A stretch of DNA of 64,000 bases from Roseibium sp. Sym1 (GCF_027359675.1 NZ_CP114786.1:868001-932000); one strand, 5' to 3'. Counted from the stretch's first letter, positions 1 to 8,450 are shown. Notes: generated by a model from the letters alone, not told the origin. Numbers and translations are program-made.

Positions 1-494
1 GCAGACGCCTCCAGTCCACGGTCCGTCAGTTGCTTGGACCGTTTGAATGCAGCGCGTGCCTCGTCACCCCTGGCTTCGGCAGCACCGATTTCCGATTTCA
101 GGGCTCGAAGTTCAGCCTCAAGCTGGCGAACACGCTGCTTCTGATACCGCTGCGACCTGGCCTTCAAGTCCGCAACAGAGCTATCCAATGCGGCAACAAC
201 ATCGGTCAGGCGAACGATTTCCGCCGACACGGTCGCCTTTTCGCGAAACATGTCATTGAGGTGGATATTGTCCACCAATGGATCATCGATCGACCCGAGC
301 CGCTCGCCCTTGTCGACAGCAGACCCCAACAGCCTGTGCGGCAGTGACAGCAGGCCCGCAGTCGGTGCACGTACCGTGGTCAGGCGCGCATTGATGACGG
401 CATCCGCGCTCGTCCCCGACAATTGTTCGCCTGCTATGACAAAAACCGCGGCTGCGATGACCAAACCTGCAAGCAACAATCTCAGGATCCGCAT
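1..494 (-). CDS. HlyD-like membrane-fusion protein, 3' end cut by the window
   Basis: The minus-strand frame opens at ATG 494 and stays open to the window edge, giving at least 164 residues. Residues 1-22 form one hydrophobic membrane anchor. A short stretch (NARLTTVRAPTAGLL, then VDKGERLGSI) resembles the first half of the lipoyl/barrel-sandwich domain of HlyD-type periplasmic adaptors. From about residue 88 the chain becomes a charged heptad-like coiled coil (VADLKARSQRYQKQ, LEAELRALKSEI), as in the adaptor hairpin. Such proteins bridge an inner-membrane transporter or polysaccharide synthase to the outer envelope. The partner gene would lie outside the window. A GAGGG ribosome site lies just upstream. 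The family call is by pattern; the exact system is unknown. Confidence 0.7.
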   Translation of the reverse strand, partial: MRILRLLLAGLVIAAAVFVIAGEQLSGTSADAVINARLTTVRAPTAGLLSLPHRLLGSAVDKGERLGSIDDPLVDNIHLNDMFREKATVSAEIVRLTDVVAALDSSVADLKARSQRYQKQRVRQLEAELRALKSEIGAAEARGDEARAAFKRSKQLTDRGLEAS

Positions 495-705
495 TCGCCC
501 TCGCTATTGCGTGTGTGTTGAGTGCCTGCCCCAAGAGCAAGGTCCCGCATCGCGCAAAGCGTGTAAATATTGCTTTTTCTACTTAGTTAAGACGACTGCC
601 AAAAGCTCCGGAACCCTGCCGCTGCTTTCCGGGAAGCCAAAAAAGCGTCTTGTGCACACCTGGAGGCGCGTTGCCCGTTCCGGATCGGGGCTCCTTCGTG
701 TCGTC

Positions 706-1332
706 TCACCTGCCGCGCCCGCGCAGCTTGAGCTTTCCGACCTCCTGCCCGGTCACCAGGACAACCGCCACGCACAGCACCACTTTCGAGACCCACTCCA
801 TCGTGCCCTCGATCAGCAGCGCGTGCACGACGCTGCCGGCAACGATAACCAGCACCAGGCCGACATGCGCGCGCCGCCATGCGCGGGGACTCAAGCGGAG
901 ACGGCCGCGGAACAAGGCGAGGAGCCCGGCCGCGAACACCGCTGCCATGGCGATCACCCCCCAGGCGGAGAAGGGTGTCGGCGAGCGGAACAGGAGCGCA
1001 TCGATCACGTCCGGAGGACTGGTGATCCAGAGGCCGGCGACATGCAGGATGACAGCACTGACCAGCAGGGCGCCGGTCCGGCGATGCAGCTTGCGGCCGC
1101 GCGGGCCCCTGAGGCCCGGCAGCAAACCACCGGCCAGAAGAGGTTGGAGCAGCAGCAGGGACATCGCGATGATGCCGGCGAAGCCGGCGGTGATATAGAC
1201 CGGCTGGCGCCATTGCAGCAGCGGGCTGGCGGCGGCGAGCGCCACCGGCAGCAGGATCGCGGCGGCGAGGCCCGTCCAGATCAGGCCAGCGCGGACAGGG
1301 AGCGCAGGCAGGCGGCGGCTCGCTTCAGGCAT
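706..1332 (-). CDS. Ferric-reductase-like transmembrane protein (bis-heme cytochrome b type)
   Basis: This 208-residue protein has about six hydrophobic segments. Histidines 83 and 97 lie in one helix and 156 and 170 in another, each pair exactly 14 apart. This is the classic arrangement that stacks two b-hemes in ferric reductase, NOX and MsrQ-like proteins. No FAD or NAD domain is fused, so it is only the membrane electron-conduit part, located in the inner membrane. It starts 8 bases after the stop of the intradiol-dioxygenase-like gene upstream, so the two are probably co-transcribed. The electron donor and acceptor cannot be told from sequence. Confidence 0.72.
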   Translation of the reverse strand: MPEASRRLPALPVRAGLIWTGLAAAILLPVALAAASPLLQWRQPVYITAGFAGIIAMSLLLLQPLLAGGLLPGLRGPRGRKLHRRTGALLVSAVILHVAGLWITSPPDVIDALLFRSPTPFSAWGVIAMAAVFAAGLLALFRGRLRLSPRAWRRAHVGLVLVIVAGSVVHALLIEGTMEWVSKVVLCVAVVLVTGQEVGKLKLRGRGR

Positions 1333-1340
1333 TGTCCGGA

Positions 1341-1838
1341 TCAGGCCGGCTGCAGCACGAAATGTGCCTCCAGGCTGGTGTCGCTGGAGCTTGACATCAC
1401 CGGACGCAGGAACACCGTTTCGAACGCGCCGCTGTCATAGGCCAGGTGCCCGTGCGGCTGGCCGAACGCCGGCACGATCTGCGGCATCTCCAGGCGGAAG
1501 ACGCCGTTTTCGTCGGTCAGCGTCGCGCCGTGGCTGCGCTGGTCGCGCTCGTGGCCTTCGGTGGTGTGGGCCCAGATCTGGATGCGCTGGCCGGGAAGCG
1601 GTGCGCCGTCGCCGGCGCGGCGGACGGTGCCCGACATCCAGAAGCCGCCGCCGCCGATCCTGTCCACGATCGGCGCACCGGGCCGGTAATTGTTGGAGCC
1701 GCCGCGCATCGAGCGTGTCGGCGCAAGGCCCCTGGCCTGCGCGGGAACGATCAGACCCGCCCGCGCGGTTGCCAGGGCGGCGGTGCCGGCGGCACCGGCG
1801 GCAAGAAGTGTGCGGCGGGAGATGAGGTCATGGGTCAT
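1341..1838 (-). CDS. Tat-exported intradiol ring-cleavage dioxygenase-like protein
   Basis: The 165-residue protein starts at ATG 1838 behind a GGAGAG ribosome site; the frame continues upstream but that extension has no family character. The N-terminus (SRRTLLAAG, then an Ala-rich hydrophobic run) is a twin-arginine signal. The mature part has the beta-sandwich pattern of intradiol dioxygenases: GQRIQIWAHTTEG, then ATLTDENGVFRLEMP, then PHGHLAY. His129 and His131 correspond to the two iron histidines, but the two iron-binding tyrosines of catechol and protocatechuate dioxygenases are not evident at their usual places. It may be a divergent or non-catalytic exported member. It precedes the bis-heme membrane protein in one transcription unit. 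Confidence 0.7.
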   Translation of the reverse strand: MTHDLISRRTLLAAGAAGTAALATARAGLIVPAQARGLAPTRSMRGGSNNYRPGAPIVDRIGGGGFWMSGTVRRAGDGAPLPGQRIQIWAHTTEGHERDQRSHGATLTDENGVFRLEMPQIVPAFGQPHGHLAYDSGAFETVFLRPVMSSSSDTSLEAHFVLQPA

Positions 1839-2132
1839 CAAGAGCTCTCCTGTCGAACGTTGCAAGGCCCGCCTGCCTCCAGGCCGGCACTGTTCGGGAC
1901 GAAGTATAGGGCGATTGCCGGCAATTCCGAGGCGGAGACCGCATGCCGGCCCTGTCATGCGCTCACGCTTGCGTGAGGAACCTCCAGCGTTCGCCGGGAC
2001 CTTTGCCGCCGGGCCGGGCAGAATTGCGCTTCCACTCACCGTCTTCTTTTGCAATAGGATACCCTTGCGTGAATTTGCCGACTTCGCGAGGGGCGTCGAA
2101 TCCACCTGATGAGTTCTTGAAGGAAGATTGAC

Positions 2133-2567
2133 ATGGGTTTCTTTGATTTTGTGAAAGACGCGGGCAAGTCGCTGTTTGGCGACGACGAGGCACCGGAAGC
2201 AAGCGCCGAGGCGATCGAAAAGGAAGTTGCCGATCTCGGCCTGGAAGGCGACGTCAAGGTCGAGGTCAGCGGCGACACGGTCAAGATCGCGGGCGCGGCG
2301 CCGACACAGGAAGCGCGCGAGAAACTGATTCTGGCCGCGGGCAACGTGCTCGGGGTCGCCAAGGTCGAAGAGGAAATCTCCGTCGCCTCCGCCGAGCCGG
2401 AAGCAAGCTTCCACACGGTCGAAAAGGGCGACACGCTGTGGAAGGTCGCCGAGAAGGCCTATGGCAACGGCTCCAAGTATCAGGCGATCTTCGAGGCGAA
2501 CAAGCCGATGCTGTCCGATCCGGACAAGATCTACCCGGGCCAGGTGCTGCGCATCCCTGCCCTTTGA
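2133..2567 (+). CDS. kbp: BON-LysM protein, Kbp/YgaU-like
   Basis: This 144-residue cytosolic protein begins MGFFDFVKDAGKSLFG, as Kbp/YgaU proteins do. A BON domain spans roughly residues 25-87 (VKVEVSGDTVKIAGAAPT, then VLGVAKVEEEI) and a LysM domain roughly 92-143 (FHTVEKGDTLWKVAEKAYG, ending YPGQVLRIPAL). E. coli Kbp is 149 residues, binds potassium and is induced by osmotic stress. A clear AGGAAG ribosome site lies about 7 bases before the ATG. The gene stands alone between a minus-strand pair and the YHS gene. Length and domain order match the family over the whole protein. Confidence 0.9.
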   Translation: MGFFDFVKDAGKSLFGDDEAPEASAEAIEKEVADLGLEGDVKVEVSGDTVKIAGAAPTQEAREKLILAAGNVLGVAKVEEEISVASAEPEASFHTVEKGDTLWKVAEKAYGNGSKYQAIFEANKPMLSDPDKIYPGQVLRIPAL

Positions 2568-2690
2568 CGGCGTACGGCCGCGGTCCTTTGGGGCTGCGGC
2601 CGCTCCCTCCCGCCTCACGGGATTGTCGATTGCATGTCATCGGGGTTGCCGACATTTTGACCCGGCTTGGTTGCTTGCCGGGAGAGGGAC

Positions 2691-3131
2691 ATGATCACAC
2701 GCAGAGCATTTCTCGGGCTGATGCTGGGAGCCGCCGGCATGGCGGCCGCCGCCGGTTACGCGGTGCCCGCCCTTGCCAAGGACCCGCTGGCCCTGACCGG
2801 CTACGATCCGGTGAGTTATTTCACCGGCAACACACCCGCAAAAGGCACAGCCGACTTCACCGCCCGGCACAACGGTCTCACCTACCGTTTCGCCAACGCC
2901 CGCAACCGGGATGCCTTCAAGAAGGACCCGGCTCGCTTCGCCCCGCAATATGACGGCTACTGCGCCTACGGCGTCTCGCGCGGCTACAAGGTCGGCGTCG
3001 ATCCGCTCGCCTACAAGGTGGTGTCGGGCAAGCTTTACCTGAACTATTCCCGCTCCGTGCAGCGCACCTGGAGCCGGGACATTCCAGGCTACATTTCCAA
3101 GGCGGACGCAAACTGGCCGGGGCTGGAATGA
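2691..3131 (+). CDS. Exported YHS-domain protein
   Basis: The ATG at 2691 follows a GGGAGAGG ribosome site; an earlier in-frame start has none. The 146-residue product begins with a Tat-like signal (TRRAFLGL plus an Ala/Gly hydrophobic stretch, cleavage probably after ALA near residue 29). The mature part matches the YHS family seen in short exported proteins: LTGYDPVSYF, then YRFANARNRDAFKKDP and APQYDGYCAYGVSRG, with WPGLE at the end. YHS domains are suspected metal-binding modules. The biochemical role of this exported type is not established. No partner gene is adjacent. Confidence 0.85.
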   Translation: MITRRAFLGLMLGAAGMAAAAGYAVPALAKDPLALTGYDPVSYFTGNTPAKGTADFTARHNGLTYRFANARNRDAFKKDPARFAPQYDGYCAYGVSRGYKVGVDPLAYKVVSGKLYLNYSRSVQRTWSRDIPGYISKADANWPGLE

Positions 3132-3202
3132 CGGGTTTCCTCCATTCCACCACCCACGTTGTAACTGTAGCACTGCTCGCCAAAACATCTCCACACCCAC
3201 AA

Positions 3203-3312
3203 GCGTTATCCTGAGGAGCCGCGCCAGCGGCGTCTCGAAGGAGCGGCCGCTTGTTCCAGAGTGTGCAGCGGATCCTTCGAGACGGACCTCACGGTCCTCC
3301 TCAAGATGACGC
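3203..3312. repeat. Dispersed palindromic repeat, copy 1
   Basis: This is a roughly 110-bp imperfect palindrome with ends GCGTTATCCTGAGGA and TCCTCAAGATGACGC and inner arms CGTCTCGAAGGA and TCCTTCGAGACG. It is the first of three copies within 550 bases in the gap between the YHS and DUF2161 genes. No convincing reading frame crosses it. It resembles intergenic repeats common in alphaproteobacteria. Confidence 0.85.
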
Positions 3313-3455
3313 GGGGGAGGGGGGGGTGAAGACCGTGCTGAAGTGTCAAACATGTCTCCGAACACCTGTTAGCTATGTCTCCGGCTGTACCTCAAGGCCG
3401 GAATGACGCCGGTGTGTTTCAAGACGCTTCCGGCACTGCATCCCCGCACCCACAG

Positions 3456-3564
3456 GCGTCATCCTGAGGAGCCGCGACAGCGGCGTCTCGAAGGAGCGGC
3501 CACTTGTTCCGGAGTGGGCAGCCTGTCCTTCGAGACGGGCCTCTCGGCCTTCCTCAGGATGACG
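3456..3564. repeat. Dispersed palindromic repeat, copy 2
   Basis: Second copy of the same roughly 110-bp palindrome, in the same orientation as copy 1, with ends GCGTCATCCTGAGGA and TCCTCAGGATGACG. The central loop is almost identical to copies 1 and 3 (ACTTGTTCCGGAGTG). Spacer sequence between copies is partly repeated too (CGACGCTCCCGGCAC-like), suggesting the array grew by local duplication. Confidence 0.85.
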
Positions 3565-3642
3565 AGGAGTGGGTGGTGACGGGGTGAAGTGAACGGCAAT
3601 GTGTTTCGAGACGCTCCCGGCACAACACCGCCACACCCAAAA

Positions 3643-3751
3643 GCGTCATCCTGAGGAGCCGCGACAGCGGCGTCTCGAAGGAGCGGCCACTTGTTCCGGA
3701 GTGGGCAGCGGATCCTTCGAGACGGACCTTCGGTCCTCCTCAGGATGACGC
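3643..3751. repeat. Dispersed palindromic repeat, copy 3
   Basis: Third direct copy of the roughly 110-bp palindrome. Together the three copies fill most of the 735-base gap between 3131 and 3867, which otherwise holds nothing recognisable. Confidence 0.85.
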
Positions 3752-3866
3752 AGAGCGGGTTGTGACGCTTGTTCAGGACCGTGCAACCACCCGGAAACGG
3801 TGGACCACTTGGACCAGTGTTCTCCCGCCGATTGCCCGGGTTTTGCGCCCCGCCTAAACTTGCCGC

Positions 3867-4541
3867 ATGGGGCGCATTCTGGAAACCGAACTCTACCAGC
3901 CGGTCAAGGCATACCTGGAAGGCCAGGGCTACGAAGTGAAGGCCGAGGTCGGCGCCGCCGATCTCGTCGCCTGCCGCGGCGACGAGGACCCGGTGATCGT
4001 CGAGCTGAAGACCGGCTTCACGCTCAGCCTGTTTCACCAGGCGGTGGAGCGACAGGCGGTCACCGACGCGGTCTATGTGGCGGTCGCGCGCGGACCGGGG
4101 AAACGCTTTCTCGCGGCGCTGAAAAACAATCTCAAGCTTGCCCGGCGGCTCGGGATCGGCGTGATCACCGTGCGGCTGTCGGACGGGTTCGTCGAGGTGC
4201 ATCTCGACCCCGGACCGTTCACGCCGCGCAAGTCCAAGCCGCGCAAGGACCGGCTTCTGCGGGAGTTTTCCCGCCGGGTCGGCGATCCCAATACCGGCGG
4301 CTCGACCCGCGTGACCCTGGTGACCGCCTATCGCCAGGACGCCATCCGCTGCGCGCAGCATCTGGCGGAGAACGGTCCCTGCCGCGGCGCTGAGGTGGCA
4401 AAGGCGACCGGCGTCGGCCGCGCCACCCGCATGATGGCCGACGATCACTATGGCTGGTTCGAGCGGGTCGAGCGCGGCGTCTATGGCCTCACCCCCAAGG
4501 GCCGCGCAACGCTCGACGACCGTGCAACCGAGACGGCATAG
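3867..4541 (+). CDS. DUF2161-type PD-(D/E)XK phosphodiesterase-like protein
   Basis: The 224-residue protein has a nuclease-like core near its N-terminus: GYEVKAEVGAADLVACRG followed by DPVIVELKTGF, which gives the D...E-x-K arrangement of PD-(D/E)XK enzymes (Asp near residue 32, ELK near 48-50). The C-terminal half is basic (RKSKPRKDRLLREFSRRVGDPN) and ends with a winged-helix-like stretch (AEVAKATGVGRATRMM, then YGWFERVERGVYGLTPKGR). This order is that of the DUF2161 family, whose substrate is unknown. No strong ribosome site is seen before ATG 3867. It is a widespread housekeeping-type alphaproteobacterial gene rather than island cargo. Confidence 0.8.
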   Translation: MGRILETELYQPVKAYLEGQGYEVKAEVGAADLVACRGDEDPVIVELKTGFTLSLFHQAVERQAVTDAVYVAVARGPGKRFLAALKNNLKLARRLGIGVITVRLSDGFVEVHLDPGPFTPRKSKPRKDRLLREFSRRVGDPNTGGSTRVTLVTAYRQDAIRCAQHLAENGPCRGAEVAKATGVGRATRMMADDHYGWFERVERGVYGLTPKGRATLDDRATETA

Positions 4542-4557
4542 CGCGTGACGCCGGTCG

Positions 4558-5031
4558 TCACAGCCCCTCGACCGGCACGCTCAGCGCAAAATACTCCAGG
4601 ATGTTGCCGTCGGGATCGGTAAACTTGAACAGGCTGATCGGGCCTTCGCGGATCACGCCGGGTGCCATCAGGGCGTCAGGGGCGACCTGCCGCACGTGAT
4701 CATGGGCCGCCGCCAGGTCCGGAACCTTGAGATAGGGAATGGCGTTGCCGCCCAGTTTTGCCTCCGGTGCAAATGTCTCCTTCGAGACGACCGCGAACAG
4801 GCCGCCGGCAATGTCGAAGCCCATGAAGACCTCGGTCTGAACGCCCGGGCCCTTGCCGAAGAGTGCCCGGTAGAAGGCCTCCGAGCGCTCAAGATCGGAG
4901 GAAAGAACATAGATCCCAAGTCTCTCGAAGGCGGCCGGTCCGGTCTTGCTCATGTCGGTCTCCTGCGCGTTCAGCGCGGTTGCGGTTGTGAAAAGGAAAA
5001 AGGCGATGAAGGTCGTCAGCTGTCTTGTCAT
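4558..5031 (-). CDS. VOC-family (glyoxalase/bleomycin-resistance fold) protein
   Basis: The protein carries one vicinal-oxygen-chelate domain: FERLGIYVLSSDLERSEAFYRALFG, a central VFMGFDIAGGLFAVVS and the final FKFTDPDGNILEYF, where the last Glu is a usual metal ligand. Two starts compete. ATG 5031 gives 157 residues with a believable signal peptide (FIAFFLFTTATALNAQ). ATG 4953 has the better ribosome site (GGAGA, 5 bases away) and gives a plain cytosolic VOC protein. The gene is divergent from a WYL regulator at 5149, which probably controls it. The substrate is unknown. Confidence 0.8.
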   Translation of the reverse strand: MTRQLTTFIAFFLFTTATALNAQETDMSKTGPAAFERLGIYVLSSDLERSEAFYRALFGKGPGVQTEVFMGFDIAGGLFAVVSKETFAPEAKLGGNAIPYLKVPDLAAAHDHVRQVAPDALMAPGVIREGPISLFKFTDPDGNILEYFALSVPVEGL

Positions 5032-5057
5032 GGCTCGTCACGTGGTGGCGTTGCGCG

Positions 5058-5085
5058 TTCAACGGGGCGCTTTCAACGGGGCGCT
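5058..5085. promoter_or_regulatory. 14-bp tandem repeat, candidate regulator operator
   Basis: The unit TTCAACGGGGCGCT occurs twice head to tail, immediately upstream of the VOC gene and inside the divergent gap facing the WYL regulator. Position and spacing suit a regulator-binding site. This is inference; no binding data are available. Confidence 0.4.
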
Positions 5086-5148
5086 TGCGGTCCTATAAAG
5101 GCGCCCTGCTGACAACGTGTTGGCAGCATCATCACGGAACGGGACCCC

Positions 5149-5874
5149 ATGCGGCGCGCGGACAGGCTGTTCGAAATCATCCAGATCCTGAGGCGGGTGC
5201 GCCGGCCGGTCTCGGCCCAGGCGATCGCGGACGAGCTGGAAGTGTCGAAACGCTCGGTCTATCGCGACATCGCCACGCTGACCGCGCAGCGCGTGCCGAT
5301 CCGCGGCGAAGCGGGTGTCGGTTATGTTCTGGAGGACGGCTTCGACATGCCGCCGCTGATGCTGACCGCCGAGGAGATCGACGCCGCCGTCCTGGGCGCA
5401 CTCTGGGTGTCGACCCGCGCCGAACCGGAGCTTGCCCGGGCGGCGGAAAACCTTCTGGCCAAGATCGAGGCGATCACGCCGGAACCGCTGCGCCGTCACA
5501 TCGAGGGCACGGCCATGAGTGTGCGGCCCGTGGCTGCCGCATCAGAGGACCTGGTCGATGCCGCTATGCTTCGCCAGGCCATTCTGGACGGCAGGAAAAT
5601 ATCCCTCGGCTATCGCGATCAGAACGGGCGGGAGAGCGAACGCATCGTCTGGCCGATCCTGCTGGGCTATCGCGACGAAGGCCGGATCCTGGCGGCCTGG
5701 TGCGAGCTGCGGGATGGCTTCCGCTATTTCCGCACCGACCGCATGACCTTTGCCCGGCGGCTCGAGGAGCGCTATCCGGAGACGCCCGCAGCGCTCAAGA
5801 AACGCTGGCGGGCGGCGATGGACGCCGAGCGGGAGAGATACGCCGCAGCGGATCAGCCCTTGCGGCCGAGATAA
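5149..5874 (+). CDS. YafY-type transcriptional regulator (HTH_11 plus WYL domain)
   Basis: The 241-residue protein starts with a DeoR/HTH_11 helix-turn-helix (residues 1-60: RADRLFEIIQILRR, then QAIADELEVSKRSVYRDIATL). A WYL ligand-binding domain covers roughly residues 135-205 (ISLGYRDQNGRESERIVWP, then WCELRDGFRYFRTDRM). Such proteins sense small ligands or nucleic-acid fragments. It is transcribed divergently from the VOC gene and overlaps tail to tail by 22 bases with the spermidine-synthase-like gene. Length is typical of YafY-type regulators. Confidence 0.87.
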   Translation: MRRADRLFEIIQILRRVRRPVSAQAIADELEVSKRSVYRDIATLTAQRVPIRGEAGVGYVLEDGFDMPPLMLTAEEIDAAVLGALWVSTRAEPELARAAENLLAKIEAITPEPLRRHIEGTAMSVRPVAAASEDLVDAAMLRQAILDGRKISLGYRDQNGRESERIVWPILLGYRDEGRILAAWCELRDGFRYFRTDRMTFARRLEERYPETPAALKKRWRAAMDAERERYAAADQPLRPR

Positions 5875-6572
5875 ACGGCCTGGGTGACCTCGCGCCCGTC
5901 CTGCAGCGGATTTTCAAACACCACCGGCTCCGCCCAGGCTTCGTCAAAGGCCGAGGCCAGCAGTGCCGTGATGGCATCGTCCGGCGCCTCGTCGGACCAC
6001 AGCCCGACGACGCCGCCGGGTTTGACGAAACGCTGCACGGCCTTCAGCCCTTCCGGCGTATAGAAGCCTTTCGAGCCGCCATGCAGCAGGCGTTCGGGCG
6101 TGTGGTCGATGTCGATCAGGAGGGCGTCATATTGCCGGCCGGGCCGCTCGACATCGAAGCCCTGGTCCGAGGCCGCCAGGGCGAAAAAATCCCCCTGGAC
6201 CAGCCGGCAGCGCAGGTCGTCGGCCAGTTCGGTCTTCATCGGCACCAGCCCGTCCCTGTGCCAGCGGATCACCGGCTCCAGCATATCGACAACGTCGAGA
6301 GCTGCAACACCGTCATGCGCCAGAACGGCCTTCGCGGTGTAGCCGAGACCGAGACCGCCCACCAGGACGTCCAGCCCGGTGCCCGGGAGCGCGGCCAGCC
6401 CCTTGTCCGCCAGCGCGACTTCCGACGCGGTGAACAGGCTCGACATCAGGTGTTCCTCGCCGAGCAGGATTTCAAAGACGTCGGTCTTCAGCGCCAGGAT
6501 ATGGCGCCGGCGCAGGGAAATCGCCCCGATGGGGGTCGGGGCGTAGTCCAGTTCTTCAAACAATGCACTCAT
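5853..6572 (-). CDS. Spermidine-synthase-like SAM-dependent protein
   Basis: The 239-residue protein is best started at ATG 6572 (MSALFEELDYAPTPIGAISLRRR). It contains a Rossmann methyltransferase-like core of the polyamine synthase type: DVLVGGLGLGYTAKAVL as the glycine-rich nucleotide loop, then YDALLIDIDHTPERLL where PAPT enzymes have the aminopropyl-transfer Asp region, then VKPGGVVGLWSDE. It lacks the full N-terminal beta domain of true spermidine synthases, so it is better called spermidine-synthase-like; the substrate is unknown. Its 3' end overlaps the opposite-strand WYL gene. Confidence 0.78.
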   Translation of the reverse strand: MSALFEELDYAPTPIGAISLRRRHILALKTDVFEILLGEEHLMSSLFTASEVALADKGLAALPGTGLDVLVGGLGLGYTAKAVLAHDGVAALDVVDMLEPVIRWHRDGLVPMKTELADDLRCRLVQGDFFALAASDQGFDVERPGRQYDALLIDIDHTPERLLHGGSKGFYTPEGLKAVQRFVKPGGVVGLWSDEAPDDAITALLASAFDEAWAEPVVFENPLQDGREVTQAVYLGRKG

Positions 6573-6688
6573 GGCCGCACCGTGACCGCAAAGAGCTGTC
6601 TTGGGAAGGAAAGACTTCGGGCAGGCCGGAAAAACATGCGCCCTGCCCGCGTTCAAGGCCCGGTGCCCGCGCCCGTCGGACCGCCGGC

Positions 6689-7216
6689 TCAGCGCACCGT
6701 CAGGACACTGCAGGCCGCGTGCCGGGCGACCTTGTCGGACACGCTGCCAAGCAGCATGCCTTCCAGGCTGCCGAGCCCCCGGCTGCCCAGCACGATCATG
6801 TCCGCGCCGCCTGTTTGCGCGGCTTTCAGGATGGTCTCGGCATAGTCTCCCGCCTCGACCAGGGTGGCGACCTCGCCGACCCCGGCCTTGCGGGCCCGTT
6901 CCGCGGCGTCCTCGACGATGCGGTCGCCGATCGCGGAGAGGACCCGTGCCGTCTCCTCGTTGTTCCGGGACGCCCGGAACAGGTCCGTCATCGATCCCGG
7001 CACGTTTTCCAGGTCCGGCAGGGCGCTTGCCGATGCATGGCGCACGAGATGTTCGGCTTCCGCCATCCTGCTGGCTTCCTCGGCGCGGCTGCCATGCAGC
7101 ATCACGTGCAGAACCGTCAGCCGCGCGCCGAATTTCAGGGCGATCCCGGCCGCCGTGTCGACGGCCCGGATCGAACTGTCGGATCCGTCTGTTGCAACAA
7201 GTACATGATTGATCAT
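6689..7216 (-). CDS. Universal stress protein (UspA family)
   Basis: The ATG at 7216 sits behind a strong AGGGAGG site; the open frame upstream of it shows no family similarity. The 175-residue product begins MINHVLVATDGSDSS and ends with the ATP-binding signature G-x2-G-x9-G-S (GSRGLGSLEGMLLGS) and VARHAACSVLTVR. It is a cytosolic single-domain Usp, probably of the ATP-binding type. The insert between strands is slightly longer than in E. coli UspA (about 144 residues). It is monocistronic as far as the sequence shows. Confidence 0.92.
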   Translation of the reverse strand: MINHVLVATDGSDSSIRAVDTAAGIALKFGARLTVLHVMLHGSRAEEASRMAEAEHLVRHASASALPDLENVPGSMTDLFRASRNNEETARVLSAIGDRIVEDAAERARKAGVGEVATLVEAGDYAETILKAAQTGGADMIVLGSRGLGSLEGMLLGSVSDKVARHAACSVLTVR

Positions 7217-7451
7217 CTGAACCTCCCTTGCCCCCGGTTTCCGGTGTTGCTGAAGGAGCCTCCCTGGCCGGCCTTTGTGCCCTGGCACCGGCGGCTCCCG
7301 TCCACCTGAAGCGGTGGTCTCACAGGGTATGTACCCTAGCGCATTTGCGCGTGCCCCACGTTGACCTTGCTCAATTCCGGGGCGCCGGGTCGGGAGGAGC
7401 CGGCCCCGGGGCGGCCATTCGGCCAATGCCCGGTTTGTTGCCCGGTTTGTG

Positions 7452-8450
7452 TCAGCAATAACGCTCGGGTCCGACCGATTGTGCCTCCGAGTAGCGGTCG
7501 CCATGCGCCCAGCCGACGGGCAGCACGGCCTCGATTCGCTCCAGATCCGCAGCCGTCAGGGTCAGGGCCGCGCCCGAGACGCATTCACGCAGGTGATCCA
7601 CCGACCGTGTTCCCGGGATCGGGATCACATGCGGTCCGCGGGTCAGCAGCCAGGCATTCGCCAGCCCCGCCGCGCTCGTGCCCATCTCTGCCGCGAGTTT
7701 TTTAAAGCCTTCCATGATGCGCAGGTTTTCGGTCAGGTTCGGCTCCATGAACCGCGGGTTCGTGGCAAGGAACGGCAGGTCGGGGATCCGCTCGCGCGGG
7801 ATCGGGTGGTCCGTCAGCAGCGAGCGGCCCACGGGCGAGAAGGCCACCATGGCGACGCCAAGCTCGGCGCAGGCCTGCACCAGCCCGAGATCGGGCGCGC
7901 GCGTCGAAAGCGAATATTCCGATTGAACGGCGGCGACGGGGAAGACCTTGATGGCACGGCGCAGGGTGGACGGTGCGACTTCCGACAGGCCGATCGCGCG
8001 GGTCTTGCCCTTTTCGACCAGCCGGCCGAGATTGGCCGCCGTTTCTTCTGGGGTGAAGCGCGGATCGCGGCGATGGGCGTAGAAGAGATCCACGCAGTCC
8101 AGGCCGAGCCGCAGCAAGGACTTGTCCAGCTCGGCTTCAAGGTGCTCCGCCGAATTGTCGAAGCTGCGGTTGCCGTCCGCGTCGCGGGTGATCGTTGCCT
8201 TTGTCGCGATGACGAACGCGTCCCGCGCGCCCGGGTTGGCTTTCAGATAGGTGCCGATGGCACTTTCCGATTTGCCCATGCCGTAGACATTGGCCGTATC
8301 CAGATGCGTGACGCCCAGATCCCGGCAGGCATTCAGGACGGCGTGGCTTTCGGTTTCGTTCGTCGGCCCGTACATGTCGGAAAAGGACATCGCGCCATAG
8401 CCGATGGCGCCCACTTCCGGACCGCCGGCCCCCAATCTGCGTTTTTCCAT
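7452..8450 (-). CDS. Aldo/keto reductase
   Basis: This 332-residue (alpha/beta)8-barrel oxidoreductase has the catalytic tetrad Asp51 and Tyr56 (LDTANVYG), Lys84 (ATKA) and His126 (YAHRRDP). The C-terminal part carries the NADP-binding pattern IPIPGTRSVDHLRE. It matches the AKR group of YajO/auxin-induced-protein-like enzymes, which reduce aldehydes and ketones with NADPH. It ends 235 bases from the universal stress gene. The substrate cannot be predicted from sequence. Confidence 0.93.
   Translation of the reverse strand: MEKRRLGAGGPEVGAIGYGAMSFSDMYGPTNETESHAVLNACRDLGVTHLDTANVYGMGKSESAIGTYLKANPGARDAFVIATKATITRDADGNRSFDNSAEHLEAELDKSLLRLGLDCVDLFYAHRRDPRFTPEETAANLGRLVEKGKTRAIGLSEVAPSTLRRAIKVFPVAAVQSEYSLSTRAPDLGLVQACAELGVAMVAFSPVGRSLLTDHPIPRERIPDLPFLATNPRFMEPNLTENLRIMEGFKKLAAEMGTSAAGLANAWLLTRGPHVIPIPGTRSVDHLRECVSGAALTLTAADLERIEAVLPVGWAHGDRYSEAQSVGPERYC

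Noticed and set aside
1839..2618. Upstream extension of the intradiol-dioxygenase-like frame
   Set aside because: The Tat signal and GGAGAG site at 1838 define the start, and the extension would run antisense through the BON-LysM gene.
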